Of a stretch of DNA of 64,000 nucleotides, positions 38,159 through 46,090 are shown piece after piece; within the stretch, counting starts at the first letter, position 1, and each line of letters begins with the position of its first letter. The notes beneath the pieces were generated by a model, which ran no database searches, had not been told where the DNA came from, and saw nothing but the letters and a program-made list of their open reading frames with translations. This stretch comes from an uncultured Caulobacteraceae bacterium (lineage in GTDB: Bacteria > Pseudomonadota > Alphaproteobacteria > Caulobacterales > Caulobacteraceae). The position numbers were made by a program, and so were the translations under genes. Where the stretch lies: positions 32,779 through 96,778 of the forward strand of contig CAIQJF010000065.1 of NCBI GenBank assembly GCA_903872075.1. Direction: 5' to 3'.

Positions 38159-38998
38159 ATGCCAAACCCCATCGCCGATCCTCTGGTTGTAGGCGTCGAC
38201 ACTGACAGCCGGTCCCGCCTGGTGCTGATCGAGGCCACGGCCGACGGTGTCGCCACGGTCACGATCAATCGCGCCAATCGACGCAATGCTTTCAACGCCG
38301 AGGTCATCGCGGCCTTGAAGGAGGCGTTCGAGACCCTGGAAGGGGCCGACGGCGTCAGAGCGATCTTTCTGCGAGGCGCGGGCGGAACGTTCTCCGCCGG
38401 CGCAGACCTCGAATGGATGCGGGATGCGGCCGACCACAGTGAGGCCGACAATCGTGAAGACGCCATGGATATGGCGCGGATGCTCAAGCATCTGCACGAC
38501 CTGCCGATGCTCACCGTGGCGCTGGTCGAAGGATCCGCGTTCGGCGGCGGCGCAGGCCTGGCGGCGGCGTGCGACATGGCCATAGCCACGGCCGACGCGC
38601 GGTTCTGCTTCTCTGAAGTCAAACTTGGCTTGGTCGCGGCCACGATCAGTCCCTATGTCGTCGCCGCCATCGGTTCGCGTCGCGCGCGGGGTCTGTTCGC
38701 ACTGGGCAATGTGTTCGGGGCCGACGAGGCTGAACGCTATGGTCTGGTGGACAGCGTCGTCGCCGATGAGGCGGCTCTCCTGGCCGCGCGCGACGCCATC
38801 GCATCCGAGGCGCACGCCTGTGCGCCTGGCGCGGTGGGCGAATCGAAGCGGCTTGTGGCGCACGTGGCCGGACGGGCGATCGATCATGGTCTCCTGACCG
38901 ACACCGCCCACTGGATAGCTCGAATCCGGGTGAGTCCGGAGGGGCAGGAGGGCGTGCGCGCATTTCTCGCGCGGCGACGCCCGAGCTGGATGGACTGA
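38159..38998 (+). CDS. liuC: Methylglutaconyl-CoA hydratase (crotonase family)
   Basis: 279-residue crotonase expected to hydrate 3-methylglutaconyl-CoA to HMG-CoA. Oxyanion motifs FSAGADLEWMR and GSAFGGGAGLAAACD; the segment FSEVKLGLVAATISPYVV closely resembles Pseudomonas LiuC. The second canonical glutamate (SEVKLG) is retained while the first is Gly (GGGAGLAAACD), also as I recall for LiuC. This contrasts with the two crotonases at 1131-2733, which lack both. It lies between the two methylcrotonyl-CoA carboxylase subunits. Confidence 0.92.
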   Translation: MPNPIADPLVVGVDTDSRSRLVLIEATADGVATVTINRANRRNAFNAEVIAALKEAFETLEGADGVRAIFLRGAGGTFSAGADLEWMRDAADHSEADNREDAMDMARMLKHLHDLPMLTVALVEGSAFGGGAGLAAACDMAIATADARFCFSEVKLGLVAATISPYVVAAIGSRRARGLFALGNVFGADEAERYGLVDSVVADEAALLAARDAIASEAHACAPGAVGESKRLVAHVAGRAIDHGLLTDTAHWIARIRVSPEGQEGVRAFLARRRPSWMD

Positions 38999-39032
38999 TC
39001 GTGCTCGCTGGCAGGGCCGCGTCGAGGCGCCC

Positions 39033-40925
39033 ATGATCGGATCGGTGCTCATCGCTAACCGGGGTGAGATTGCCCGTCGCATTATCCGGACGGCGCGACG
39101 GCTCGGCGTGCGGACAATAGCCGTCTACTCTGACGCCGACAGCGACTCGGCTCATGTGCGCGAAGCAGACCAAGCCGTCGCCATCGGGCCCGCGCCGGCC
39201 CGTGAAAGCTATCTCTCTATTCCGGCGATTCTCGCCGCGGCGGAGGCCACAGGCGCCGAGGCGATTCACCCCGGTTATGGATTTCTGTCTGAAAATGCAG
39301 GCTTCGCCGAGGCCGTACTTGCGGCCGGCCGAGTCTGGGTTGGGCCGCCGCCGGGCGCCATCCGCGCGATGGGTCTGAAGGACGCCGCGAAGCGCCTCAT
39401 GGCCGAGGCCGGCGTTCCGGTGACGCCCGGATATCTCGGCGATGACCAGTCCGAGGCGGTCCTCGCCAGCGAGGCCGCTGAAATTGGGTGGCCGGTGCTG
39501 ATCAAGGCCGTTGCCGGCGGCGGCGGCAAGGGAATGCGGTCGGTTCATGCGGCGGAGGAATTCGCCGACGCCCTGGCCGGTTGCCGGCGGGAGGCGGCGT
39601 CGGCCTTTGGTGATGACCGCGTGCTGTTGGAGAAACTGATAGAGACGCCGCGGCATATTGAGGTCCAGATTTTCGCCGATTCCCAGGGCGGCGTGGTGCA
39701 CCTGTTCGAGCGGGACTGCTCCCTCCAGCGCCGCCACCAAAAGGTGATCGAGGAAGCGCCGGCTCCCGGCATGGATGATGAGACGCGCCGCGCGCTGTGC
39801 GATGCGGCCGTGCGCGCCGCGCGGGCGGTCGACTATGTCGGCGCGGGCACCGTGGAGTTCATCGCTGACGGCACCGAAGGCCTCAGGCCGGACCGGGTCT
39901 GGTTCATGGAAATGAACACACGGCTACAGGTGGAGCATCCTGTCACCGAGGCCATTACTGGCCAGGATCTTGTGGAGTGGCAACTGCGCGTGGCCTCCGG
40001 GGAGCCCTTGCCGCTGGACCAGGCTTCTATCCAAATGACCGGACACGCCATGGAGGCCAGGCTCTATGCTGAGGACCCTGATCATGGGTTCCTCCCGTCC
40101 ATAGGACCGCTAACCCACCTGAGCTTGCCCGAAGGCGTGCGGGTGGACTCTGGCGTGGAGCAAGGCGACGAGATCGGTCCCTACTACGATCCGATGATCG
40201 CCAAGCTGATCGTTCACGAGCCCACGCGGGCGTCCGCTGCGGCGCGGCTGGCGGTCGCGGCTGCCGCGGTGGAGTGTTGGCCGGTGAAAACGAATGCGGC
40301 GTTTCTGGCGAAGTGCGCCGGCGACGCCGATTTCATCGCCGGCCGGGTCGATACGGGCTTCATCGGGCAGCGTATCAAGGAACTGATCGCGCAGGACCCG
40401 CTGACTCTAAATGGCGGTGAGGCGAGGGGCCTGGTCGAACGCAGTGCGCCGTCGGAGGAGCCGGGGCCGCTCTCGCCGTGGAGCGCCGGGGGAGGCGCGA
40501 CGGGTTTCCGGCTCAACGGTCCGCCCGCGGCGCGGGCTTGGATCTATGCCGACGGCGTTCCCCTTGAGACCGCTCTCGATTTCGGGGTGAGTCCTCGCGG
40601 ACTGGCGCTTTCGGACGGTGACACCATCGCGTTTGACCGGGGCCGGGCGGTTCGTCTCACGCTTACGCGCCGTGCCTCAGCCGCCAGCGGCGGAACCCTG
40701 ATGGACGGCGGCGTCAGGACGCCCATGCCGGGCAAGATCGTCTCCGTGCAGGTTGGCGTTGGCGACCACGTATCGTCTGGACAGACTCTGGTCGTGCTGG
40801 AAGCGATGAAGATGGAACACGCGCTGGCGGCGCCGGCGGCCGGTCGGGTCGCGGCGGTGCGGGTCGCGGTTGGTGATCAGGTGACCGAGGGGTTGGTGGC
40901 CGTGCGTCTCGAGGCGCTGGACTAG
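39033..40925 (+). CDS. liuD: Methylcrotonyl-CoA carboxylase, biotin-containing alpha subunit
   Basis: 630 residues: biotin carboxylase (GSVLIANRGEIARRI, ATP-grasp loop KAVAGGGGKGMRSVH, ERDCSLQRRHQKVIEEAPAPG, EMNTRLQVEHPVTEAITG), a linker and a C-terminal biotin carrier with EAMKMEH about 40 residues from the end. ATG 39033 is preceded by GAGG at a suitable distance. It is clearly distinct from pccA at 18771, which has its own linker domain. Last gene of the leucine set; the DUF1489 gene begins 12 bases later. Confidence 0.94.
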   Translation: MIGSVLIANRGEIARRIIRTARRLGVRTIAVYSDADSDSAHVREADQAVAIGPAPARESYLSIPAILAAAEATGAEAIHPGYGFLSENAGFAEAVLAAGRVWVGPPPGAIRAMGLKDAAKRLMAEAGVPVTPGYLGDDQSEAVLASEAAEIGWPVLIKAVAGGGGKGMRSVHAAEEFADALAGCRREAASAFGDDRVLLEKLIETPRHIEVQIFADSQGGVVHLFERDCSLQRRHQKVIEEAPAPGMDDETRRALCDAAVRAARAVDYVGAGTVEFIADGTEGLRPDRVWFMEMNTRLQVEHPVTEAITGQDLVEWQLRVASGEPLPLDQASIQMTGHAMEARLYAEDPDHGFLPSIGPLTHLSLPEGVRVDSGVEQGDEIGPYYDPMIAKLIVHEPTRASAAARLAVAAAAVECWPVKTNAAFLAKCAGDADFIAGRVDTGFIGQRIKELIAQDPLTLNGGEARGLVERSAPSEEPGPLSPWSAGGGATGFRLNGPPAARAWIYADGVPLETALDFGVSPRGLALSDGDTIAFDRGRAVRLTLTRRASAASGGTLMDGGVRTPMPGKIVSVQVGVGDHVSSGQTLVVLEAMKMEHALAAPAAGRVAAVRVAVGDQVTEGLVAVRLEALD

Positions 40926-40937
40926 CCGACACGCGAC

Positions 40938-41348
40938 ATGTTGCACATGATCAAGCTCTGTGTGGGCTGCGACACGGTCGAGGAGCTCATGGCCTGGCGG
41001 GCTGACACGCGCGTCGCCGACGCGCCCTGGATACTGCGGACCCGTCAGACACCGAAGCGCTCCGATGACTTGCGCGACGGTGGCTCGCTGTTTCGCGTCT
41101 ACAAGGGTTTCATTCTGTCGCGGCAACGGATTCTCGATGTGCAGGCTGTTGGCGAGGGGCCGGCGCGCCGTTGCGAGGTTGAGCTGGACGAACGGGTCGT
41201 TCTGGTTGCGCCGACCCCACGTCGCGCGTTTCAGGGCTGGCGCTACCTGGACCCTTCCGATGCGCCGCCTGATCTGTCTGCCGGTCTTGCCGAAGGTGAA
41301 ATGCCGGCTGATCTCGCGCGCCGGCTGAGGGAAATCGGGGCCTGGTAG
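40938..41348 (+). CDS. DUF1489 family protein
   Basis: 136-residue protein of unknown function confined largely to alphaproteobacteria. Recognised from HMIKLCVGCDTVEELMAW at the start, the GGSLFRVYKGFILSRQRILD centre and PRRAFQGWRYL-like (PTPRRAFQGWRYLDPSDAPPDL) C-terminal region. No membrane segment or signal peptide. It follows liuD by 12 bases but precedes mipZ, so it may belong with either; no reaction can be assigned. Confidence 0.85.
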   Translation: MLHMIKLCVGCDTVEELMAWRADTRVADAPWILRTRQTPKRSDDLRDGGSLFRVYKGFILSRQRILDVQAVGEGPARRCEVELDERVVLVAPTPRRAFQGWRYLDPSDAPPDLSAGLAEGEMPADLARRLREIGAW

Positions 41349-41440
41349 GTTGCGCGAGGGGCATCGGCGCCGCATGGACGTGGCCGCTGGCGCTGTTGAG
41401 CGGTACGGCAAAGCAGCGGAATTCTCAAAGTGGGGGTCGC

Positions 41441-42211
41441 TTGTCAAAGGCGCGCATTATCGTCGTCGGCAATGAAAAGGGCGGCGCGGGGAAGTCGACG
41501 ATCGCCGTTCATTTGATCACCGCGCTTTTGCACGAGGGTGCGCACATCGGTGTGGTGGATCTGGATATCCGGCAGCAGTCCACCGGGCACTTCTTTGCCA
41601 ACCGCAAGGCCTGGACCGCGGCCCAGGGCACGCCGCTTCCCGAACCTGCAATAATGACGGCCGCCGAGCCCGCCGCCCTTGAGGAGGCGCTGGGCCAGGA
41701 GTGCGATTTCGTGGTGATCGACACCCCAGGCGCCGACACCGAGCTCTCCCGTTTGGCGCATCAGGCCGCCGATCTTGTCGTCACGCCGATGAACGACAGC
41801 TTCGTCGATTTCGACATGCTCGGCGTCGTCGATCCGGTAACCTTGGCCGTGATCCGCCCAAGCCTCTATGCGGAAACGGTCTGGGAAGCGCGCAAGCGCC
41901 GTGCAGCGCAGAGGGGGACTTCAATCGACTGGGTCGTCCTGCGAAATCGCCTAGCGTCCGTGGAGGCCCGAAATCGGAAACGTGTCGACGACCGGCTTCT
42001 GGCCTTGGCCCGACGGGCGGGGTTTCGGCCTGTTGTGGGACTCCGCGATCGGGTGATCTACCGCGAACTGTTTCCGTTCGGCTTAACCGTCAGTGACCTG
42101 TCCTCAACGGTCCGGCCCGTCCAGGTCGCGCTGGCGCATGTCGCCGCGCGCCAGGAACTCCGTGTTTTGATGAATGACCTCGGACTGGTTCAGGATTCAA
42201 CGGGGAGCTAA
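41441..42211 (+). CDS. mipZ: MipZ, division-site positioning ATPase
   Basis: About 256 residues of the ParA/MinD superfamily; in Caulobacter MipZ forms a gradient from the pole and blocks FtsZ assembly away from midcell. The N-terminus RIIVVGNEKGGAGKSTIAVHLI is nearly diagnostic for MipZ, with deviant Walker A KGGAGKST; GVVDLDIRQQSTGHFFANR and DFVVIDTPGADTELSRLAHQAADLVVTPMNDSFVDFDMLG follow. There is no ATG near the homologous start: TTG 41441 fits best, and TTG 41396 would add 15 residues. ParB, its partner, is not in the window. Confidence 0.93.
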   Translation: MSKARIIVVGNEKGGAGKSTIAVHLITALLHEGAHIGVVDLDIRQQSTGHFFANRKAWTAAQGTPLPEPAIMTAAEPAALEEALGQECDFVVIDTPGADTELSRLAHQAADLVVTPMNDSFVDFDMLGVVDPVTLAVIRPSLYAETVWEARKRRAAQRGTSIDWVVLRNRLASVEARNRKRVDDRLLALARRAGFRPVVGLRDRVIYRELFPFGLTVSDLSSTVRPVQVALAHVAARQELRVLMNDLGLVQDSTGS

Positions 42212-42220
42212 GTAAGGCTG

Positions 42221-42652
42221 ATGATGCTGCTCGTGGCGGCGGCGATCGCTCTGCTGGGACTGCTCGTCTGGATGGGACGTCGACCAGCGCAGGGGCGGAG
42301 TCTCGGCCGCCTGCTTTCGGGTCTGTCTTCCGTCCTGCTTGCGGCCGCGGCTGTCTACATCGCCCTTCGTGGCGAATGGATCGTCAGCCTTGTATGCGTG
42401 GGGCTGGCGATGTGGATGGGTCGAAATACGGCCGTGGACCGGCCGGAGTCTGTCGACATGTCGAGGCCGAAGCTCACTGACCGCGAAGCCCGCGACATTC
42501 TCGGTGTGGGTGAGGATGCAGGGAGGTTGGAGATCACCGCCGCCTATCGCCGCCTGATGACGCGGGCGCATCCCGACCATGGCGGATCGACAGGCCTTGC
42601 CGCTCAACTCAATGCGGCGAGGGACCGGCTCCTGAAGCCGCCGCCCCGCTGA
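42221..42652 (+). CDS. Membrane-anchored J-domain protein
   Basis: 143 residues with two hydrophobic segments (about 1-18 and 26-47), a short linker and a C-terminal J-domain-like module: ARDILGV at the first helix, AYRRLMTRAHPDHGGS with the essential His-Pro-Asp, then ARDRLL. The topology resembles Tim14/Pam18 and bacterial DjlC-like proteins, i.e. a DnaK co-chaperone tethered to the membrane. It starts 9 bases after mipZ, so the two are probably co-transcribed. Its client is unknown. Confidence 0.88.
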   Translation: MMLLVAAAIALLGLLVWMGRRPAQGRSLGRLLSGLSSVLLAAAAVYIALRGEWIVSLVCVGLAMWMGRNTAVDRPESVDMSRPKLTDREARDILGVGEDAGRLEITAAYRRLMTRAHPDHGGSTGLAAQLNAARDRLLKPPPR

Positions 42653-42676
42653 GCGGAGCCGCGTCAAAGTCCAGGA

Positions 42677-44008
42677 TCAGGCGCGGTCGCCGGCCAGGCA
42701 GGGAATTCCGCGAGTGCGCACGGCGGAGCAGGCTTCCTTGGCTTGAGCCTGCGTAAGGCCCTGGAAGCGTGCGCGGTAGGCCTTGCGCCCGCCGTCGACC
42801 TGTCCTTCGGCGTTTTCCAGCACCGAGGCAAAGCGTTTGGAAACTGATTCGATTTGGGCGTGGGCGGCCTGACGGCTCCGGAACTGACCCACCTGCACCC
42901 ACCAGGCGCGCGATTCGCGGAGTTGAGCGGTCTTGGGCATCGCGCTCGAAACCGTGAGGCTGCCGGGGTGGATCGTCGTCCGCGTCAGAACGACATCGAT
43001 GGGATCGCCTTCGGCGTCGCGGCGGGCGAAGGCGCGGCCGGCGACGGCGCCTCGGCCGTTCTCAAAATAGCTCTGGGTCGCCAGAATCCGTTCTCCACGG
43101 TCGCGACGGTCCTCGATGTCGAAGCCAGTCAGCAGCAATCCCTCGACATTGGCGTTCCGCACCGACCCGGAGGAGCTGCCCATCACGACGGCGATAAGGC
43201 GGTGGCCGTTCCGCATAGCGGAGGCGGCGAGATTGAAGCCTGCGGCGTTGGTGAATCCGGTCTTCAGCCCATCGACCCCCGGCATTTTCCCGAGCAGGTG
43301 GTTGGTGTTGTACATCGTCCGGCCGCGATAGGTAAATTCCTCCTGGCTGAAGAAATTGTAGTACTGCGGGTAATCTCTGAGCACGGCCCGCGCGAGAACC
43401 GCAAGGTCATGTGCGCTAGAGATCTGACGATTGTCCGGCAGGCCGTTCGGGTTAACGTAGCGCGTGTTCGTCATACCGAGCTGTTGCGCCTTCAGGGTCA
43501 TCAACTCCGCGAAATGAGAAGATGTCCCGCCGATTTTTTCGGCCACCGCCATGGCCATGTCGTTCGCCGAGTGTACCGCCATGGCGTGGAGAGCGTTCTC
43601 AACGGTGATCGTTTCGCCTGCGCGAAGGCCGAGCTTCGTCGCCGGTTGCGCGGCGGCAAGCGGTGAGACGACGATCGAGTCCGTCAGATGGAGCCGGCCC
43701 GAGGCGAGCGCCTCAAAGGCCAGGTACATGGTCATCACCTTGGTAACGGAAGCCGGATAGCGCGGGCTGTCTGCCCGTTCCGAATAGAGAATCTCACCTG
43801 AACGGGCATCCATCACGATCGCCGTGGACTTGGGCTCACCGCCGGTGATGTTGCTGATCAGGGTGCGGACATGGCCCCGGGACGCATGAACCCGCCCGTG
43901 ACCATGCCGGTGGCCATGGGCCGTCGCGGCGAGTGGAGAGAGGACGAGGCCGACCAAGGTGAGGGCCCCGATGGCGTTGCGGGTGAGGCGACGTGCGGGA
44001 CTTTGCAT
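42677..44008 (-). CDS. D-alanyl-D-alanine carboxypeptidase with SPOR domain
   Basis: 443-residue penicillin-binding protein (S11 family) trimming peptidoglycan stem peptides. A signal peptide (about 1-30, AHG cleavage region) is followed by a His-rich stretch (HGHRHGHGRVHASRGH). Catalytic motifs: Ser-x-x-Lys in ASVTKVM near residue 85, SANDMA near 145 and KTG in GLKTGFT near 247. A C-terminal SPOR domain (about 365-435) would target it to denuded glycan at the septum. This fits a neighbour of mipZ. It is divergent from the phasin gene across 284 bases of regulatory DNA. Confidence 0.93.
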   Translation of the reverse strand: MQSPARRLTRNAIGALTLVGLVLSPLAATAHGHRHGHGRVHASRGHVRTLISNITGGEPKSTAIVMDARSGEILYSERADSPRYPASVTKVMTMYLAFEALASGRLHLTDSIVVSPLAAAQPATKLGLRAGETITVENALHAMAVHSANDMAMAVAEKIGGTSSHFAELMTLKAQQLGMTNTRYVNPNGLPDNRQISSAHDLAVLARAVLRDYPQYYNFFSQEEFTYRGRTMYNTNHLLGKMPGVDGLKTGFTNAAGFNLAASAMRNGHRLIAVVMGSSSGSVRNANVEGLLLTGFDIEDRRDRGERILATQSYFENGRGAVAGRAFARRDAEGDPIDVVLTRTTIHPGSLTVSSAMPKTAQLRESRAWWVQVGQFRSRQAAHAQIESVSKRFASVLENAEGQVDGGRKAYRARFQGLTQAQAKEACSAVRTRGIPCLAGDRA

Positions 44009-44084
44009 GGGCGTGCTCCGAGGACGGGCGGTGCGGGCGACCCGTCAGGGCCGCCGTCGGCTGAGGCGCACTCTGCGTCTAGCG

Positions 44085-44105
44085 TTGTTTCGCGAAAGTA
44101 AACAA
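44085..44105. promoter_or_regulatory. TTGTTT-N9-AAACAA dyad upstream of the carboxypeptidase
   Basis: Inverted arms 44085-44090 and 44100-44105, with an inner perfect palindrome TTTCGCGAAA (44088-44097). It lies 77 bases upstream of the carboxypeptidase start and 188 bases upstream of phasin. It looks like a dimeric regulator site; the regulator is unknown. Confidence 0.35.
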
Positions 44106-44151
44106 GTGCGAAGGTCGTCGCACCCTGTGTCGTTTTTGTCGCGCCCACTGC

Positions 44152-44196
44152 CATGCTGCATCGCACAATCTATTTTGACTTTTGCAGTGCAGCATG
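44152..44196. promoter_or_regulatory. TGC-rich inverted repeat around the phasin promoter, PhaR-like operator
   Basis: CATGCTGCATCGCA (44152-44165) and TGCAGTGCAGCATG (44183-44196) are near-perfect inverted copies, with centres 31 bases apart, about three helical turns. TTGACT at 44175-44180, a good -35 hexamer, lies between the arms. PhaR, the PHA-responsive repressor, is known to bind TGC-rich sites upstream of phasin genes in alphaproteobacteria, so this is a strong candidate operator. Confidence 0.5.
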
Positions 44197-44292
44197 AAAT
44201 AGGAGGCAATCGCGCCGGTCGGAGGTCCGTCGGGCGCACGCGTACCCGTGACTAGTTACGTCAGTCCCCGTCCCAATCCTCCAGGAGATTCC

Positions 44293-44727
44293 ATGCCCGC
44301 AAAGACCGAGACCGCGAAAACCGCCTACGATTTCTTCTTCGCCGGCAACCATGCCTTCAAAGACAGCATGGAAAAGACCATGACCGCCATGGCGGAGATG
44401 AACGCGCACTCCAAGAAGAACCTTGAGGCTTTCGTCGCGTCCGCCACTGCCGCCGCCAAGGGTGCGGAAACGGTCGGCACGCGCGCGATGGCCTTTTCCA
44501 AGAAGTCGATGGAGAGCCAGGTTGCGGCCGCCAAGGCCTTGACCTCCGCCAAGAGCATCCAGGAAGCTGTTGAGCTTCAGACGGGCTTCGCCAAGGCGGC
44601 TATGGAGACCTATATCGCTGAAATGACCGAGTTGTCCTCGATCGCTTCGACGTCGGTGAAGGACGCCATGGCTCCGATCAGTGAGCGCGTGACCGCGATG
44701 GTCGAGCGCATTTCGACGCCCGTCTAG
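44293..44727 (+). CDS. Phasin family protein (PHA granule-associated)
   Basis: 144-residue phasin, which coats polyhydroxyalkanoate granules. ATG 44293 has a clear ribosome site (AGGAGATTCC); the upstream in-frame GTG/ATG candidates add unrelated residues. The sequence is almost wholly helical and Ala/Lys/Glu-rich, with the family's FFFAGNHAFKDSMEK start, MNAHSKKNLEAFVASATAAAKGAE and SKKSMESQVAAAKALTSAKS heptad regions. The promoter region carries a PhaR-like dyad, and a strong terminator follows, so it is a monocistronic unit. No PHA synthase is in the window. Confidence 0.93.
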   Translation: MPAKTETAKTAYDFFFAGNHAFKDSMEKTMTAMAEMNAHSKKNLEAFVASATAAAKGAETVGTRAMAFSKKSMESQVAAAKALTSAKSIQEAVELQTGFAKAAMETYIAEMTELSSIASTSVKDAMAPISERVTAMVERISTPV

Positions 44728-44770
44728 GACGTCAACGCCGGGCGTTAGGTCCGGACGTCGACTGAAATAC

Positions 44771-44807
44771 AAGGCCCGGCCAGACATCGTCTGTCCGGGC
44801 CTTTTTT
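44771..44807 (+). terminator. Strong Rho-independent terminator of the phasin gene
   Basis: 15-base arms (44771-44785 and 44789-44803, one mismatch) around a 3-base loop, ending in six T at 44802-44807. It is the clearest terminator in the window, 43 bases after the phasin stop, and fits an abundantly expressed monocistronic gene. Confidence 0.9.
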
Positions 44808-44879
44808 CATTTCGCTCCTATCGGGCGGAAGCCATCGACGCAGCTTTCGCCGAGCGCGTCGACGCGTTAAACCCGAAGC

Positions 44880-45341
44880 ATGACGAGCCCTGACTCCCGC
44901 CTTGCGGCCCTGAATATCGTTCTACCGACGCCGGTGGCGCCGGTGGCTAACTACACGCCCTTCGTTCGGGTCGGCGACCTTGTCCATATTTCGGGCCAGG
45001 TGTCGGTAGACGCCTCGGGAGGTGTACGTGGCGTCGTTGGCGAAGATGTCGATCTGGAGAAAGCGGTGGCGGCAGCCCGGCTCTGCGGCCTCAATCTCGT
45101 CGCGCAGATGAAGGCGGCGTGTGAAGGTGATCTCGGGAGGGTTCGACGCATCGTCAAGCTTGGCGGGTTCGTGCAGGCCGGGCCGACGTTTTTCGATATC
45201 CCCAAGGTCGTTAATGGGGCGTCTGACCTGATGGTGGACGTGTTCGGCGACATCGGCCGGCACGCCCGTTCCGCCGTCGGGGTTTATCGGCTGCCCCTGA
45301 ATTTTGCCGTTGAAGTCGACGCGATCATCGAGGCGGCATGA
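44880..45341 (+). CDS. RidA family protein
   Basis: 153-residue member of the RidA/YjgF superfamily; the type enzyme deaminates reactive enamine/imine intermediates. The segments VRVGDLVHISGQVS, LCGLNLVAQMKAACEGDLGRV and VKLGGFVQAGPTFFDIPKVVNGASDLMVDVFG are typical of the longer RidA-related subgroup (COG0251). Its stop overlaps the start of the phosphodiesterase gene by 4 bases (ATGA), so the two are translationally coupled; the third gene (GNAT) is coupled the same way. Confidence 0.9.
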   Translation: MTSPDSRLAALNIVLPTPVAPVANYTPFVRVGDLVHISGQVSVDASGGVRGVVGEDVDLEKAVAAARLCGLNLVAQMKAACEGDLGRVRRIVKLGGFVQAGPTFFDIPKVVNGASDLMVDVFGDIGRHARSAVGVYRLPLNFAVEVDAIIEAA

Positions 45342-46090
45342 AGGACATATTCGGCGAATCCTGGGAGCGGTTGTTCGGGCCCGCCATCGCGCATCGCGGT
45401 CTTTGGTCTCCCGACGGCCCGCCGGAAAACTCGTTGGGCGCGTTCCAGGCTGCCTGCACGGCAGGCTACGATATTGAACTGGATGTGCAGCTGTCCGCGG
45501 ACGGCGAAGCCATGGTGTTCCACGATTCTCAACTGAAGCGGATGACGGGCCTGGAAGGGCGGATCTCTGACCACACGGCCAGTGATCTTCGCCAACTGCG
45601 CCTTAAGGGGACGGACGAAACGATCCCGACCCTGGCTGAAGCGCTGACCGAGGTCGGTCGCCGGGCGATGGTGCATATCGAGATCAAGATTCCCTATGGC
45701 GAAGTCGGGCCTCTCGAACGCAGGGTGCACGATGTTCTGATTGATCACAGCGGGCCGACCTGCGTGATCGGTTTCAATCCCTATTCCCACGCCTGGTTCG
45801 CCGATCACCACCCTAAGATTTTGCGGGGACTGGACAGCTACAGCTACAACGGACCCGACGCGCGGCACCTCGCTCCGGATGTCCGAAAGCGATACGCCCA
45901 GCTCGGCCACGTCGCTATCGCCAAACCTCATTTCCTGGCCCTCAGCCTCGATATGTTGCCGAGCGCCAAGGCGGATGGGTTTCGCAACGCCGGCATGCCG
46001 GTGATCGCGTGGACGGTCCGTGCGCCCGAGCAATGGGACGCGGTAAAGGATCACTGCGACAACCTGATCTTCGAGGGCTATCTGGCGTGA
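45338..46090 (+). CDS. Glycerophosphodiester phosphodiesterase
   Basis: 250-residue cytoplasmic GDPD-family TIM barrel, hydrolysing glycerophosphodiesters to glycerol 3-phosphate and an alcohol. Catalytic His-Arg is in IAHRGLW, metal ligands in PENSLGAF and YDIELDVQLSADG, and the second His in VFHDSQLKRMTG. MVHIEIK supplies a further Glu. No signal peptide, so it acts on internal or imported substrates. It overlaps ridA by 4 bases and the GNAT gene by 4 bases. Confidence 0.93.
   Translation: MKDIFGESWERLFGPAIAHRGLWSPDGPPENSLGAFQAACTAGYDIELDVQLSADGEAMVFHDSQLKRMTGLEGRISDHTASDLRQLRLKGTDETIPTLAEALTEVGRRAMVHIEIKIPYGEVGPLERRVHDVLIDHSGPTCVIGFNPYSHAWFADHHPKILRGLDSYSYNGPDARHLAPDVRKRYAQLGHVAIAKPHFLALSLDMLPSAKADGFRNAGMPVIAWTVRAPEQWDAVKDHCDNLIFEGYLA

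Noticed and set aside
1131..40925. The three crotonase genes as copies of one ancestor by recent duplication
   Set aside because: Their sequences differ through most of their length and keep different residues at the catalytic positions, so they are distant family members.
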